A stretch of 64,000 nt of DNA from Homarus americanus (GCF_018991925.1 NW_024737068.1:10406563-10470562); one strand, 5' to 3'; counted from the stretch's first letter, positions 1 through 11,696 are shown. The notes: a model not told the origin generated them from the sequence alone. Made by a program: numbers and translations.

Positions 1-379
1 AAATCAAATGATTTAAATCACGTGATTTAAATAAGAGTAAAAAAAATATTATTTGAAACAAATTAATTTTTTTACCAATAATTGAAATTTATGTGTTTTC
101 CCTTGAGATTCCTTGAGATAGTAGTGTAGTTACAGTGGATATTATATAACTATTTAGGATGTAGTACACGGGGTCCTCGTTACCTGTATACCTTGTACCG
201 GTATACGTCATTTCACATATACGTCATTAACAATTATTGGAAGGTATTTTCATTATACATTACTTGTTTCACATATAGTTACGTCGTCTGCATAATCCAG
301 TTTTATACTAAGTCTGTGTGAATCTGAATATGGCGTTAAAAACATCTAATATAATGTAAAAATAACTATACAAATTATT
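1..379. other. AT-rich DNA, nothing recognised
   Basis: AT-rich sequence with no coherent coding frame, tandem repeat or element boundary that I can identify. Confidence 0.5.
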
Positions 380-624
380 AAATCGAAAAGTTGCGAATTC
401 GTATTCAGGGAAAGTTGTTGGAGATTCCAATAACTTGCTGACAAAAACCTATGACTCTTCAGGCTTCTACGCCCTTGACAAAAAACCTATGACCCTTCAG
501 ACTTCTACGCCCTTAACTCATGAGACATAAAGGCAAGCATGAACTTACCATGCTTCCCAGATGGGCGCTGTAAGCGCGTCTGAGCTTCACCTTGCACAGG
601 ATGTAGGGGGTGCCCCCCCCCCCC
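380..624 (+). mobile_element. SINE-1, 5'-truncated copy (body and 3' tail only)
   Basis: This stretch aligns closely by eye with the body of the complete SINE-1 at 12,849-13,244: both contain GTTGCGAATTCGTATTCAGG, then 'CTTCTACGCCCTTGAC', 'ACTCATGAGACATAAAGGCAAGC' split by few changes, and 'ACAGGATGTAGG' before the tail. The tRNA-derived head is missing, as expected from incomplete reverse transcription. A segment of about 35 bp around 'CTTCTACGCCCTT' is tandemly duplicated in this copy. The tail is a C12 run (613-624) followed by A-rich and TA-rich sequence. Confidence 0.75.
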
Positions 625-640
625 AAAAAAATATATATAC

Positions 641-715
<75 letters not shown>
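613..715. repeat. poly-C run and (TA)n microsatellite
   Basis: Twelve C residues at 613-624, seven A residues, then an almost pure AT dinucleotide run from about 644 to 715. It lies at the 3' end of the SINE-1 fragment, a common place for simple repeats to grow. Confidence 0.9.
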
Positions 716-717
<2 letters not shown>

Positions 718-950
718 TTAATAAAAGTGCTCTACAAGTGTTAAGTGTTTCTCATTCAACTGATACATAACACTAGTTGACAAGGGTTAGGTAACATGAA
801 TCAAATACGCTGCACTTTGTTAATTTTGGGGTGCTTATTTCAAATATGGCAATAAAAAATGTCAGTCACGTAACATTTTTATGATATATGTGTGTATGTA
901 GTGTAGGAATATAAGATTCGTACTTGTGTTGGTAGGGATATGTTAAATGC

Positions 951-1957
951 ATGGTTAGTAATACTGAACAGCAAGTGGGAGGAAATGCTGTCCCTAATCT
1001 CACTCTGTACACTATGCAGGATTCCTTCTGTGAGTGTACTGATGTAGATGGACTGATATCAGAGTTGGGAGAAAAACAAGACCCAAAGGAATGGCGGCTT
1101 TTCATAGATTCCTCCAAGTTTAGTTCGAAAGCAGTATTGTTGCATAATGGGAACCAGAAGCCCTCAGTTCCAGTTGCGCATTCTGTAGGTTTGAAGGAAA
1201 CGTCTGATAGTATGGAGAAAATACTGACCGCTATTAAATACAAGTTGTATAGAATGGCAGATCTGCTGCGATTTGAAGGTTATAACCTTCTACTCGGCCT
1301 TCAAGGAGGGTTCACGAAATATTGCTGTTTTCTATGTTTTTGGGACAGCATAGCAACAGAAAAACACTACAACACAAAGGACTGGCCAAAGAGAGAAGAG
1401 TTTGTTCCAGGAAAAAGCAACGTTAAATATACTCCTTTACACATCAAGTTGGGACTAATGAAGAATTTTGTGAATGTTTTGGACAAACAAGGTGATGGGT
1501 TCGTGTACTTTAGGGGGAAATTCTCACAGCTAAGTGATGCTAAGGTCAAAGAGGGTATCTTTGTTGGCCCACAGATAAGAAAGTTACTTCGCGATGACGA
1601 CTTTGAGAACAAACTGAATGAAAATGAGTTAGTTGCATGGAAATGCTTCACATCTGTAGTCAAGGGGTTTCTTGGAAACAAGAAGGAAGAAAACTATTGC
1701 CAACGTGTAGAGGAACTCTTAAGAAAATACAAAAAACTTAGGATGCAGGATGTCCCTGAAAGTGCACCTCCTACATTCGCACCTGGACCTTTTTCCTGAG
1801 AATCTGGGGGGGTAGTGATGAACAGGGAGAGCGATTTCATCAGGACATTAGACGTATGGAGGAAAGGTACCAGGGTAGATGGGATCCTGCCATGATGGGG
1901 GACTATTGCTGGTGTTTACAATCAGAGGACAATACAACACATAAAAGGATGAAATAA
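951..1957 (+). pseudogene. frameshifted copy of an uncharacterised multicopy protein family
   Basis: An intronless frame of 282 codons (951-1,799) contains a C-x2-C block (CCFLCFWDS, residues about 125-133), then HYNTKDWPKREEF, PLHIKLGLMK and GIFVGPQIRKLL. I recall these blocks from large families of uncharacterised arthropod and cnidarian proteins; no function is known to me. The natural C-terminus is still present in other frames: FPENLGG begins at 1,792 and, after a run of seven G (1,806-1,812), SDEQGERFHQDIRRMEERYQ begins at 1,814, continuing to YCWCLQSED and a TAA at 1,955-1,957. At least two frameshifts therefore break the copy. The start at 951 is arbitrary because the family usually extends further N-terminal. 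The single-exon form and multicopy nature suggest a retrocopy or transposon-linked gene, which I cannot prove. Confidence 0.7.
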
Positions 1958-2680
1958 AATAACAAATGCCCATACAGTGGCTAATTTAATACTTTTTGTC
2001 TTCTTATGATTGTTTTCGTTCTTTATTTAATTTTAGTGTGATGACGTGGAAAAAAGTAACAGGAATAACAGGAAGAATAGTATTTTTCAGTTTTTGTATT
2101 TATACGATTTAATTTTTTGTATAACAAATAAACTGTACGTGCCAGAGAATTTTTAATGCCAGATTTTAAATCAGCACCTCAAAATTACCAAAAGGAAGCT
2201 GCTCTGAACCGTGTTACAGAATTTTTGTTTTAATTTGTTGCCTAGTATAATCAAAAGAAAATGATACATGTGAATCACTTCTAAGGAATGTTGATGTTTA
2301 TAATATTCGCTTTTGATTCATCTTACCAAGAAGTTAAAAATACCAAGTATTTCTTTATAAAAAAATTTTGGGCAAAGAAATGTTTAGTCAGATTTATATC
2401 AAGTTCCAGTGACTAACTACAGTATGTCTTTGATCAACTGAGATACGAGTAGGCTGTAATCAAGCGCTATAATTTATAATTTTTCTGTCAACTTACTATA
2501 CATGGATACCTCTGTCTTAAGGTTTATGATACCTAAGTATTCTTTGATTTAACACTAAATAAGCCTTAGAGGGAGAAAATATAATATTTTCTTATAGTAC
2601 AGGTAAATGATGTGAAAGATAAAAATTTATTTAGATAAAAAAATCGATTTAAATCAATGACGTGTTCATTTTCATTCCAA
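1958..2680. other. AT-rich DNA, nothing recognised
   Basis: No coherent frame, repeat array or element end is visible. The only notable feature is its high AT content. Confidence 0.5.
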
Positions 2681-2962
2681 CACACACATAAAACACAAAA
2701 CAACACCCAACAATACACAACACAAAACACACAACACAAAACAGCACACAACATACAACAATATACAACACAAAGCAACACACAACACACAACACACAAC
2801 GCAAAACAACAGACAACACACAACACAAAACAACAAACAACATACTACACAAAACAAGAAACAACACACAACACAAAACAACACACAACATACAACACAA
2901 AACAACAAACAACACACAACACAAAAAACACAACAAGCTACACAAAACAATACACAACATAC
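2681..2962. repeat. (ACAAC/ACACAAAAC) low-complexity satellite, left part
   Basis: Short units such as CACACAACACAAAACAAC repeat irregularly. The same sequence resumes at 4,310 after the SINE-2/hAT insertion complex, so the two parts were probably one array. Apparent long frames here (Thr/Gln/Asn-rich or Cys/Val-rich) come from the repeat and are not genes. Confidence 0.9.
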
Positions 2963-3009
2963 TAATAATGGCCGACCCAAGGGCCCCCTAGGCGTGAATT
3001 TGTTTAAGG

Positions 3010-4297
3010 TGTAGAAGCTGTCGCTAACACAACAACCACATCCTAAGTTAACGAGCTGCATGACACAGTGTCACGGAATAGTCCGAGAAGACTGGACAGC
3101 TCGCAAACTGCACTGGCTAACCCAGTGGTTTCTCAACCCTTTTCACTCCATTCTCCCCTTGAGGAATTTTCAACATCCTCGTGGCCTCCTTCATTTTTCT
3201 CCCAGAACAGACAAACAGACAAGTGATAAAGACTAAAGAATGATAAAGAAGGACAGATAAATAGGAAAAGAGTTAGAATGGCAAACACACACACACACAC
3301 ACATTCACATACATAACACGACCATGCACTCACACATAAAGCACACATACAGTCATACACAAACATGCACACAGGTAAACATTCACATTCAAGCTAGCAA
3401 GCTGAAGTGTACTTCCTGTAAGCAAGAACACGCCTCCTTTGACAAGCACTGCCCAACTTGGAAGAATGAGAAGAATAGTGAGTCATACCAATTTAGCACT
3501 AAAAATGGTAGGATTATATAAGTAAAGAATGAGTATGAACAACAATGGCACCAATAAATAAGGAAATAATTAATAAAGAAAGTGTACAAATATTTCACCC
3601 ACGTAAAGCAGCGACCACTTGAATTATGAAACAAAATAAGTAACACCAATTACGGAGTATATTATGCTTGAGCAAGCTCAAACACAATATATGGTTCAGA
3701 GACAATACACTCCACTGTTTTCGGGATGGTATCCCAGGCCAGACTAAGATCATTCGGTCCTATCACCACTTGCAAAAGGATTACACACGGACATGTACTG
3801 AACAAGTCAGTTCAGCAGCTCCGTCCAGCGCCTGTCACACAGACAGGGACTGGACCTGTGAAATCTTAAATATCCGTGAAAAAAAAAATAGCACCAGAGT
3901 ATGTAAATATTTAAATTGTATTGTCGTTATAATAAAACAAAATGACAAAAAAAGAATAAAAATTCTCTTCTGCCAAGTCAAAATACGTAATACAAGTTTT
4001 GTTTAATTCAGATTCCCAACATTATTTGGAAACGTACAATTTATAACAGCTCGCCGTGGCTCCCCTAAATTCTTGCCGTGGCTCCCTTGGGGGCCATGGC
4101 CCCCAGGTTGAGAACCACTGGGCTAACCAATACCCCGGAATACGCGCAAATCGATTAACATCCAGGTTCCCAATTACTGCTGGGTAGACAGAGGTAAATG
4201 GCGTAAAGAAACTTGCCCATAGTTTCACCCTGCCCGAGGATCAAAGTCGGGTCCGCTCGCTTGCTAGGCGAAGATGCTGACCATTACACCGCAGGTG
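3010..4297 (-). mobile_element. SINE-2 copy, minus strand, split by a hAT-like element
   Basis: The pieces 3,010-3,122 and 4,121-4,297 match the uninterrupted SINE-2 at 33,446-33,726 in order: AGTTAACGAGCTGCATGAC, 'GGAATAGT', then after the interruption 'TAACATCCAGGTTCCCAATT' and 'CTGCTGGGTAGACAGAGG'. On the minus strand the 4,230-4,297 end is the tRNA-derived head, though its B box is degraded compared with the 33 kb copy. The element sits inside the ACAAC-type satellite. It is split at 3,122/4,121 by the hAT-like insertion described separately. Confidence 0.8.
3123..4120. mobile_element. 998-bp non-autonomous hAT-like DNA transposon
   Basis: Terminal inverted repeats start CAGTGGTTTCTCAACC (3,123) and end GGTTGAGAACCACTG (4,120), the typical hAT end type. 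Both sides carry the perfect 8-bp target-site duplication GGCTAACC (3,115-3,122 and 4,121-4,128), the duplication length of the hAT superfamily. The intact SINE-2 at 33.4-33.7 kb shows the uninterrupted site ('GCTAGCCATTACTCC'). No transposase frame is visible inside, so it could only have moved using an enzyme supplied elsewhere. Subterminal regions are rich in CTCCCC and GGGGGCC motifs. The interior holds a CA-rich stretch near 3,285-3,380. Confidence 0.92.
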
Positions 4298-4309
4298 TAA
4301 CACACGGCA

Positions 4310-5117
4310 TACTACACAAAACAACACACAACACTACACAAGAAACAAACAACACACAACACTACACAAAACAACAAGCAACACACAACACTACACAAAA
4401 CAACAAACAATACACAACACTACACAAAACAACAAACAATACACAACATACTACACAAAACAACAAACAACACACAACACTACACAAAACAACAAGCAAC
4501 ACACAACACTACACAAAACAACAAACAACACACAACACTACACAAAAAACAAACAACACNNNNNNNNNNNNNNNNNNNNNNNNNNNNNNNNNNNNNNNNN
4601 NNNNNNNNNNNNNNNNNNNNNNNNNNNNNNNNNNNNNNNNNNNNNNNNNNNNNNNNNNNCATACTTCACAAAACAACACACAACATACTATACAAAACAA
4701 CACACAACACACAACATACTTCACAAAACAAAACAACAGACAACACACAACATACTACACAAAACAACACACAACACACAACACACAACACAAAACAACA
4801 AACAACACACAAATATACTACACAAAACAACAAACAACACACAACATACTACACAAAACAACAAACAACACACAACATACTTCACAAAACAACACACAAC
4901 ATACTACACAAAACAACAAACAACACACAACATACTTCACAAAACAACACACAACATACTATACAAAACAACACACAACACACAACATACTTCACAAAAC
5001 AACACACAACACACAACATACTACACAAAACAACACACAACACACAACATACTACACAAAACAACAAACAACACACAACACTACACAAAACAACATACAA
5101 AACAAAACACTACACAA
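4310..5117. repeat. (ACAAC/ACACAAAAC) satellite, right part, with assembly gap
   Basis: A continuation of the satellite at 2,681-2,962, with units such as CATACTACACAAAACAAC. It contains 100 N (4,560-4,659), so its real length is unknown. Confidence 0.9.
4560..4659. other. assembly gap of exactly 100 N
   Basis: Exactly 100 N inside the satellite; this is the usual placeholder for a gap of unknown size. Collapse or mis-joining of the satellite here is likely. Confidence 0.98.
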
Positions 5118-5120
5118 CTA

Positions 5121-6561
5121 GTAGCTCGTCATATATTTATGGTTCCAAACAACTGGAAAATTTTATCTCAGATAGTCAAGAAATATTGAATCTGTTGTTT
5201 TTTTTTCTGTGATAGAAGTCTTGCCTCATGAAATAATAGTAAAGGGTAGTAATTATACCGTTCATTTATAAGTTTTATTGTGACTCTTCGTGATTTATCT
5301 TACTGTATAATACACATCACTTTGGACTTTTGCGTAAAAAATATAAATTTTCACTATTTAGTAATTGTCTCTATTTAGCTCGAATCGTATCACGAATGTG
5401 GGAGCCGCTGTCTAGTGAGTACGGGGCTCACCTTCTATTGAAAGGGTTGCTGGGAAGCGAAGAGGGTGGGGTGCAGTGCCGGCCACACAGCCTCCTTGTG
5501 GGAATTGTTATATGATGAAAATGGGTACAGTGTTACTGCCCACTGCCTAGGGACAACATGGATAATATACATTATATGCTAAGCGTTTGGTTTGCAATGA
5601 GGCAGCTCGGCCGGCACTGCACTCGACCGCTGTCACTTCTCTTAACAGTTAAGTTTGTTAAGTTAGGCAAACCATTTAAGAACGGGTGGATAGGGAGTGC
5701 TCCGAGATCAAACCAACGACCTTTACATAGGAGGCGAGCGTCGCACGCACGCACACACACGGACACACACCACCACCTACTATAATGTCTAAGCTTTTTC
5801 TTAACACCACACTAAGGCACTGTCTTAACTTTTAATTATCTGAGGCAAAGGGGTAATACCTGTTCGCAAGGATACATTACACATGTGGATTATCAACTAT
5901 ATCTCATAAATAATTGATAAAATATTGTAAATTATACACTAAATATGAGCCACGATTAATTATATAGTTTATGGATGATAGCTATCAAGTTTAGTGTCTG
6001 GAGGAGTGACTTACAACAAGGCGCAACATGAACTACGTGGTGAGGAGCCTCTCTTATTGGTTTCTGAGGGGCGTCACAATTCCTTTACTCTTAGGACACT
6101 TACAACTTCTATAAGGCTTGAGTTCATGTTCGGGATATTTTATTTATCCTTCACACTATTTTTAGGCTTATGATGCCACGGTCTCATTCAGGGTCTTGGG
6201 TTTGGTGGCTATTCTAGGGGGGAAGATGTACTTGATCTGTACTGTTGATGAAATTCTGCTCGGCGTATGATTGAAAAGGCTCCTTAGTCAGGACATGTGG
6301 TGACATCCTTGAATAGGTCTTGTAATGTCTCTAAAGCATTGATAATTCACAAACGTAAACTTGTAACATTTTATATTTCCGTTTGCCTTTCGTCACCATT
6401 CATGCTACGAACTCTTTTTGTCAATAGTTTTACAAACCATCATAATAAGAACGCCCCAGATCAGTTCATGCTGGCTCACTACATGGTCATTGTCAGACCC
6501 TCTTAAGTACACAACTAACCTGGTCAGCTCCTATGAGGAACACCACCACGACCCCAATTAA
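5121..6561. other. unassigned DNA with a 14-bp inverted repeat
   Basis: No gene or element is recognised. GTGCAGTGCCGGCC at 5,471-5,484 is repeated inverted as GGCCGGCACTGCAC at 5,609-5,622, spaced 124 bp apart. A short CA/CAC-rich tract lies at 5,745-5,780. Confidence 0.5.
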
Positions 6562-6810
6562 CTGGTCAAGTTCTAGGTTCTTAACACAGCACTACGACCT
6601 CAATCAGTGCCTGGAGATAGCACCATGACCCTGGTCAAGTTCCAGGTTCTTAATACAGCAATACGACCTCAATCAGTGCCTGGAGATAGCACCACGACCA
6701 TGGTCAAGGCCCTGTAGAGAACAGCACGACCCTTGTGAAGGCCCTGTAGAGAACATCACTACCCCGGTCAGGGACTGAGGATGCCACGACCCTGGTCAGG
6801 TTCCACCAAG
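6562..6810. repeat. 69-bp minisatellite, about 2-3 copies, degenerating to ~36-bp units
   Basis: The phrase CTGGTCAAGTTC...AGGTTCTTAA...TACGACCTCAATCAGTGCC starts at 6,562 and again at 6,631, with a third start near 6,700, giving a 69-bp period. The right part changes to a shorter unit containing AAGGCCCTGTAGAGAACA. Confidence 0.8.
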
Positions 6811-7679
6811 GAAGCCAGCTTGATAACACCGGACGAGTCTACGCCCACTGTTTTGTCCATATCCAGACGTTTTTGATCGACGGGACGAATACTTTACAAA
6901 TAATCTAAGACCCAGATCTATCGTGCCTTAAAATTAAACAGGAAACATCTTCGTTACATCTTATTTACTCCATTAATCTCTATTGTACCATTGGGAGTTG
7001 ATACATGTTGAATATTCTTCACTGTACCCTTGTATGGTGGTACGGTGTAGCTTAATGTAGACAAGACAGAGAGCCGGTATAAAGAAATATAATACTGTAC
7101 ACTTTTATCTGTCAGTCAGAGGAACATAATATTTTAAATGGGTCATATATATGCCAGCTTGTGAACCAACAATGCAAACACCAAGTTGGTAAAAAAAATA
7201 GAACGCACGAATTCTTCTGGCCAAAAATACTCAAGTGACATACTACACACACGACTCCAGTGCACAACTCAGCATTCCGGCGGGCGACATTTATGATATA
7301 AGTGGTCCATAAGTAGGTCATAAGGCCCCAAACGCCCATGAATAATTCTACTCGCGCCCAAGCTACCCAGACCACCTACAGGAGCTTCACCTTGACACCC
7401 GTCCATCGAGAAACTTACGCAGCTCCTGCCTGGGACTCCTGAAGGACATCCCCCCCCCCCCCAGAAAGAGAGGAGCACTTGGGGCCCATCAGCAGTTGAG
7501 GTTGAACAGTATCAGAGAAGCCTTTGACAAATCATGGGGTGGTAGAGGCGGGTGTAGGGCTTGTGGTGGTGATGGTTATCGAGGAGGTGGGTGGCTGTCC
7601 CTGAATATGTAATGATGGCCAAACTGTATAGCTGTTAGGGCAACTCTCACCTCTCATGACGAGCCTGGGCTGATGGGCT
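6811..7679. other. unassigned DNA
   Basis: Nothing recognised apart from a C run of about 14 bases at 7,450-7,462. Confidence 0.5.
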
Positions 7680-7865
7680 TACTGATGTTGCTGAGGGTGT
7701 TGCTGATGATGATGATGTTGATGTTGATGTTGCTGAAGCTGATTTTGGTGTTGATATTCATGTTGCTGATGTTGACGTTGCTGATGTTGATAGTGTTGAT
7801 GTTGACGTTGCCTTTGTTGATGTTGTTGATACTGATGTTGTTAAGGCTGTTGATATTTTTAATGG
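7680..7865. repeat. TGATGT/TGTTGA imperfect trinucleotide-type repeat
   Basis: An irregular tract of GATGTTGCTGATGTTGATG-like units. The Leu/Met-rich frame read through it is a repeat artefact. Confidence 0.85.
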
Positions 7866-8795
7866 TGATGCGGTAAATGAAGGAGGTGAATGATGAATGA
7901 TTTCGACTAAACAGAACATGCGCAATGGCATACTAACGACTAACATAAAGAATTCGTAGACGTGGGATAGGATTGTATTGCCTCCCTGGCCATGGTAAAA
8001 ATAAGAGAGTGGGGAGACAGATTGTGGCTTTAGGTCAAAATTTGTCTAATATTATAATTGTAAGTGGGATTGTAGGAAGCCGCGCTAGACCGGAGAGCAG
8101 TGGTCCACGTGCGGATGGACTTCGTTAATATAAAGAATTTGAAGTTGTGTTGGAGGAAAGTGTGGGTGAGACCGAGAAAGGAATCTTATTTTTAATGCAT
8201 TCTCTACCATGATTAAAATGTGGAGATTCATAAAATAATGATTATAGAGAAATCAAGATTATTAACACTGGTGGCTAGTACAACAGGTGTATTGTACTAT
8301 TGAATAAAAGCAGAGGCAGGAAACGGTCATGATTGAGAGTGCCCATGAGAGTTTGTGTCTTAGTAACAGTATATGTAACTATATTTGTCTCATTTGTCTT
8401 TGAATATAGTAGAAATTACAAATGAGACACATTTAGTAGCACAAAAATTACGCTGAAAAAAAATCGGAATCTTTCATTTTAAAAATATAAAGAGTTGGGG
8501 AGGTCAGACAAGTATTGTTATCAAATCTATTTATTGAAGAACCTCCTCGCCAAAGAATGAAGAAATTTGACGCAGGATGATTCGAATTGACTGAGGTTAT
8601 AAGCATCTCTGAGGCAGGAAGTTGCACTTAGTACAGTATATTAGTCCAGTGTATGAGAGTTTTGATAAGCTGCTTATAGCTTGTTAAAGCAGTGCTGATG
8701 CATTTATAGAATAGGGATAGTGATGATTATGACTCTACAAATTTATAGTACAAAGGTGAAAATTCTCCGAAGAGATTGTCAATGTATTGAAATGA

Positions 8796-8832
<37 letters not shown>

Positions 8833-9233
8833 TTGTTTCCGCACCATCGCTAATAATTTCCCTGAAGTATATCTCAGTTATTCCTGCACCAAACGTGACC
8901 AAACATCCTGGAGGTATAGTGAGTACTGAACACTTTTGGGCGGTCAAGATGATGATCATCGACAGTTAAAAAAGAAATATCGCGAGAACTATAGAACGAA
9001 GCATTAGAATCCAAGATGAAAGTCACATTAAAAAATAATATTGGTGTTTTTTTCTACGGTGTCACTTTTCTGCAGAAAATTACGTCAAAGATGATTTTTC
9101 GGCATAATGATCATTGATGCTGTAATGTACAGTGTTACAGATTAAAATTACATTCATAGATCAAGGTCACAAAGAAAAGTTCGTCCAAGACTACACGCAT
9201 TCTGTGACCAGGCAAAAGATAATTATCCAGGGA
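7866..9233. other. unassigned DNA with one (GT)n tract
   Basis: A (TG)n run of about 16 units lies at 8,799-8,831. A 12-bp inverted repeat (TGTCTCATTTGT at 8,386-8,397; ACAAATGAGACA at 8,418-8,429) is the only other structure seen. No gene is recognised. Confidence 0.55.
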
Positions 9234-9775
9234 CTAAGAGGAAAGGTCATAGTAGGGTAATTTTGTCACAAAGGACCGGTGCCAAACTCCATCAAATGCT
9301 TTAGAGATGTTAAGGGCAACTGCAGGAGTTTCATCAGTACAGTCTCTTGACTTGTGGATTGAATGTACTAGGAATGACAAATGACTGACGGTAGAGCGGC
9401 AATTGTTGGAGTGAGGGATACTAGCATATTTCATTGAAGAGGGGAAGACTGATGCAGTACGTGGAGAGAACAATAAGAATTTGGACAGACCATGAGGAAG
9501 CTCAGTTGAGAACTAGGGAAGAATCTCATCTGGGCCTGAAGCCTTGTCAGTGTTCAGAAAATCAATAATTTGTTTACATCATTTGTGTTACTTCTGAGGC
9601 CCAAGCTTCAGGCACCTCCAGATCCAGACGACCAATAATCGGTCTCTCTGAGACGTAGAGACAGGCAAAAAATTGGAAATCTGTAATCACTGAAAGATCT
9701 GGTGTGTTGATATTGAAGTTGGAGCTGAATGTATTGAAAGTGGACCACACTAGTTTGTTATAGTTTGGGTTGCTT
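9234..9775 (-). pseudogene. Jockey-like LINE reverse transcriptase relic
   Basis: Read on the minus strand, 9,473-9,234 contains PAVALNISKAFDGVWHRSF and KLPYYDLS, which correspond to motif A of Jockey/CR1-type reverse transcriptases (AVALDISKAFDRVWH-like). The catalytic Asp position of that motif is Asn here (LNIS instead of LDIS), although the later D of KAFD remains. Upstream on the same strand, about 9,523-9,560 reads FLNTDKASGPDEILP, the conserved 'KA.GPD.I' block. Between the blocks, material expected in a full enzyme is missing (FPSSMKYASIP runs directly towards the motif A region), so the copy has internal deletions. 9,600-9,775 minus may be the region before the RT domain (VWSTFNTFSSNFNINTPDLS) but this is weaker. 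It is non-functional. Confidence 0.75.
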
Positions 9776-10526
9776 AACAGTTTGGTTTATTTTTTATGGA
9801 GAAACTCTTACTCTACTGTACATCTTTATGATTAAGTTGGCATAATGTTTCGCATGTCGGTAGATACTGAGAGCTCGTACAATTGGATTGGATATGTATG
9901 ATGTTTACGGAGATGACACTGGAAAGTTGGAACCATTTAGGGGAGTTGAGACATTTTTTTTTTAAATGTCTCATGGGGTATGAATGTTTTCATCTTGATC
10001 TTGATATTAGTGATGTATCAGTAAATAGAACAATGAGTGACATATTGAATTAAAGAGTATAGGAGAGAAGCAAAGTAATGAGGCTATTAAGAAGTGAGTG
10101 GAGAGAGAACCATAATAAAGGAGACATGGATGGGGGAAATCCAGGGGCCGCTGTTATTATTTGGGACTCTGCATTCAAGAAGGGAAAGGAAACTAAAAGA
10201 GATAGAAATGACCCGCTTGAGAACAACGTGTGGGATTGAATAAGATGCAGAGAAGAAGAAACACAGAAATAAGGAGGAAACGTGGAAATGAAAGGAGAAT
10301 TAGCCAGAGAGTAGGTCAAGGTCTAATAACGTGATGGACAATGAATGAATGAATGAATGAAGAGTTCGTACTTTTTTTTCTTGATTCTGGTCACATTTTA
10401 TTTTAAAGGAGAAAGGCTTGAAAGAGAAACAAAAAATATTACTATCCACCAGTGAAGTGTTACAAGAGAGTTAAACCGTGACAGCCTCAGTAATAGTTCA
10501 GGTCCTCATACACAGTGATTGTTTTA

Positions 10527-10596
<70 letters not shown>

Positions 10597-11161
10597 TTCT
10601 CTTCTAAGGAGATTTGCGACAGGGTATTATTGCCTAGTTACTGTACTGCTCTTATGAGAAAATTGGTGAAATGAGATCAAGGGGGGGTGTTGCCCCCAGC
10701 AGGTTGAGAACCTTGGTGGTGTTCCTCTGTCGCCTTTAAGTGATGTCTCACGTGATAAATACTGAATATCTGATGCGTACTGGGCTCGCTCAGGTTTGGT
10801 ACTCAATCACCCATAACCTCTTTGTGCATAGTTGAAATCATATCTGAGTGCCTTACATAAGTTGCAACATAAATAAGACAGAGCCTTAGTATAGTTAGGA
10901 TGTCTTTTTTGTAGCAAGTTTGTCACAATTCACACAGGCAAGTTGGTTACATTCACACTTTCTCATTACTTAAGAATCTCCTAAAGAGACCCAGAAAGTT
11001 GACGGCAGTCTAGTAACATGTGTCGTCTCCCGCAGTCAAAGTAATGCCGCTATCTTGTATTCACAATCTGATTCTTGATAATTTATCGTGTGTTCTCACA
11101 CCCCGTAGAAGTTTCGATGGGCGACGGTGATTGTGAGTTTTAGTTCTCGACTGATAACACC
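9776..11161. other. unassigned DNA with (GAAT)n and (CA)n tracts
   Basis: (GAAT)n lies at about 10,341-10,361. GCAGGTTGAGAACCTTGG at about 10,698-10,715 resembles the hAT end at 4,105-4,120 but has no partner. No gene is recognised. Confidence 0.5.
10528..10593. repeat. (CA)n microsatellite
   Basis: About 33 uninterrupted CA units. Confidence 0.97.
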
Positions 11162-11696
11162 ACTGTATTGTGATCCTGTGTTGTAAGCCTGTGTAGTGTG
11201 TTGTGACTCTGCGTTGTACAATGCCCTGCATTGTGGCCTGTGTTGCGACCTTCGTTGAGGCCTGTGTTATGAGCTTGTGTTGCGGACTGTGTTGTTGCCT
11301 GTCCTGTGACCCTATGTTATGGCCTGTGTTATGGATTGATTTGTGGCCTGTGTTGTGGACTATCTTGTGGACTGTGTTGTGAACCTGTGTTGCGGCCTGT
11401 GTTGTGGACTATCTTGTGGACTGTGTTGTGAACCTGTGTTGTGATCTGTGTTGTGGCCTGTGTTGTGGATTGTGTTGTGGTTTGTGTTGTAGCCTGTGTT
11501 ATGTCCTGTGTTGTGGCCTATGCTGTGGACAGTGTTGTGGACTGTGTTGTGGCCTGTTTTGTGGCCTGTATTGAGGACTGTGTTGTGGCCTGTTTTGAGG
11601 TTTGTGTTATGACCTGTGTCGTGAGTCTGTGTTATAGGCTATGTTGTGGCCTGAGTTATGGCCTGTGTTGTGAACCTGTGTTATGGCCTGTGTTAT
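11162..11696. repeat. TGTGTTGTGGCC-type minisatellite, left part
   Basis: Degenerate 12/13-bp units such as TGTGTTGTGGCC and TGTGTTGTGAACC repeat without break. The same array resumes at 15,548 after LINE A, so LINE A lies inside it. Val/Cys-rich frames here are repeat artefacts. Confidence 0.95.

Noticed and set aside
2657..5121. Gln/Thr/Asn-rich 'HTTQNNKQ' frame of 302 codons and Cys/Val-rich minus-strand frames
   Set aside because: They translate the ACAAC-type satellite and even run through the 100-N gap.
8386..8429. 12-bp inverted repeat as a regulatory hairpin or terminator
   Set aside because: AT-rich, isolated and with no gene beside it; likely to occur by chance in this much sequence.
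10683..10720. Another hAT element end (GCAGGTTGAGAACCTTGG)
   Set aside because: Similar to the end at 4,105-4,120 but the last bases differ, and no partner end or 8-bp duplication was found nearby.
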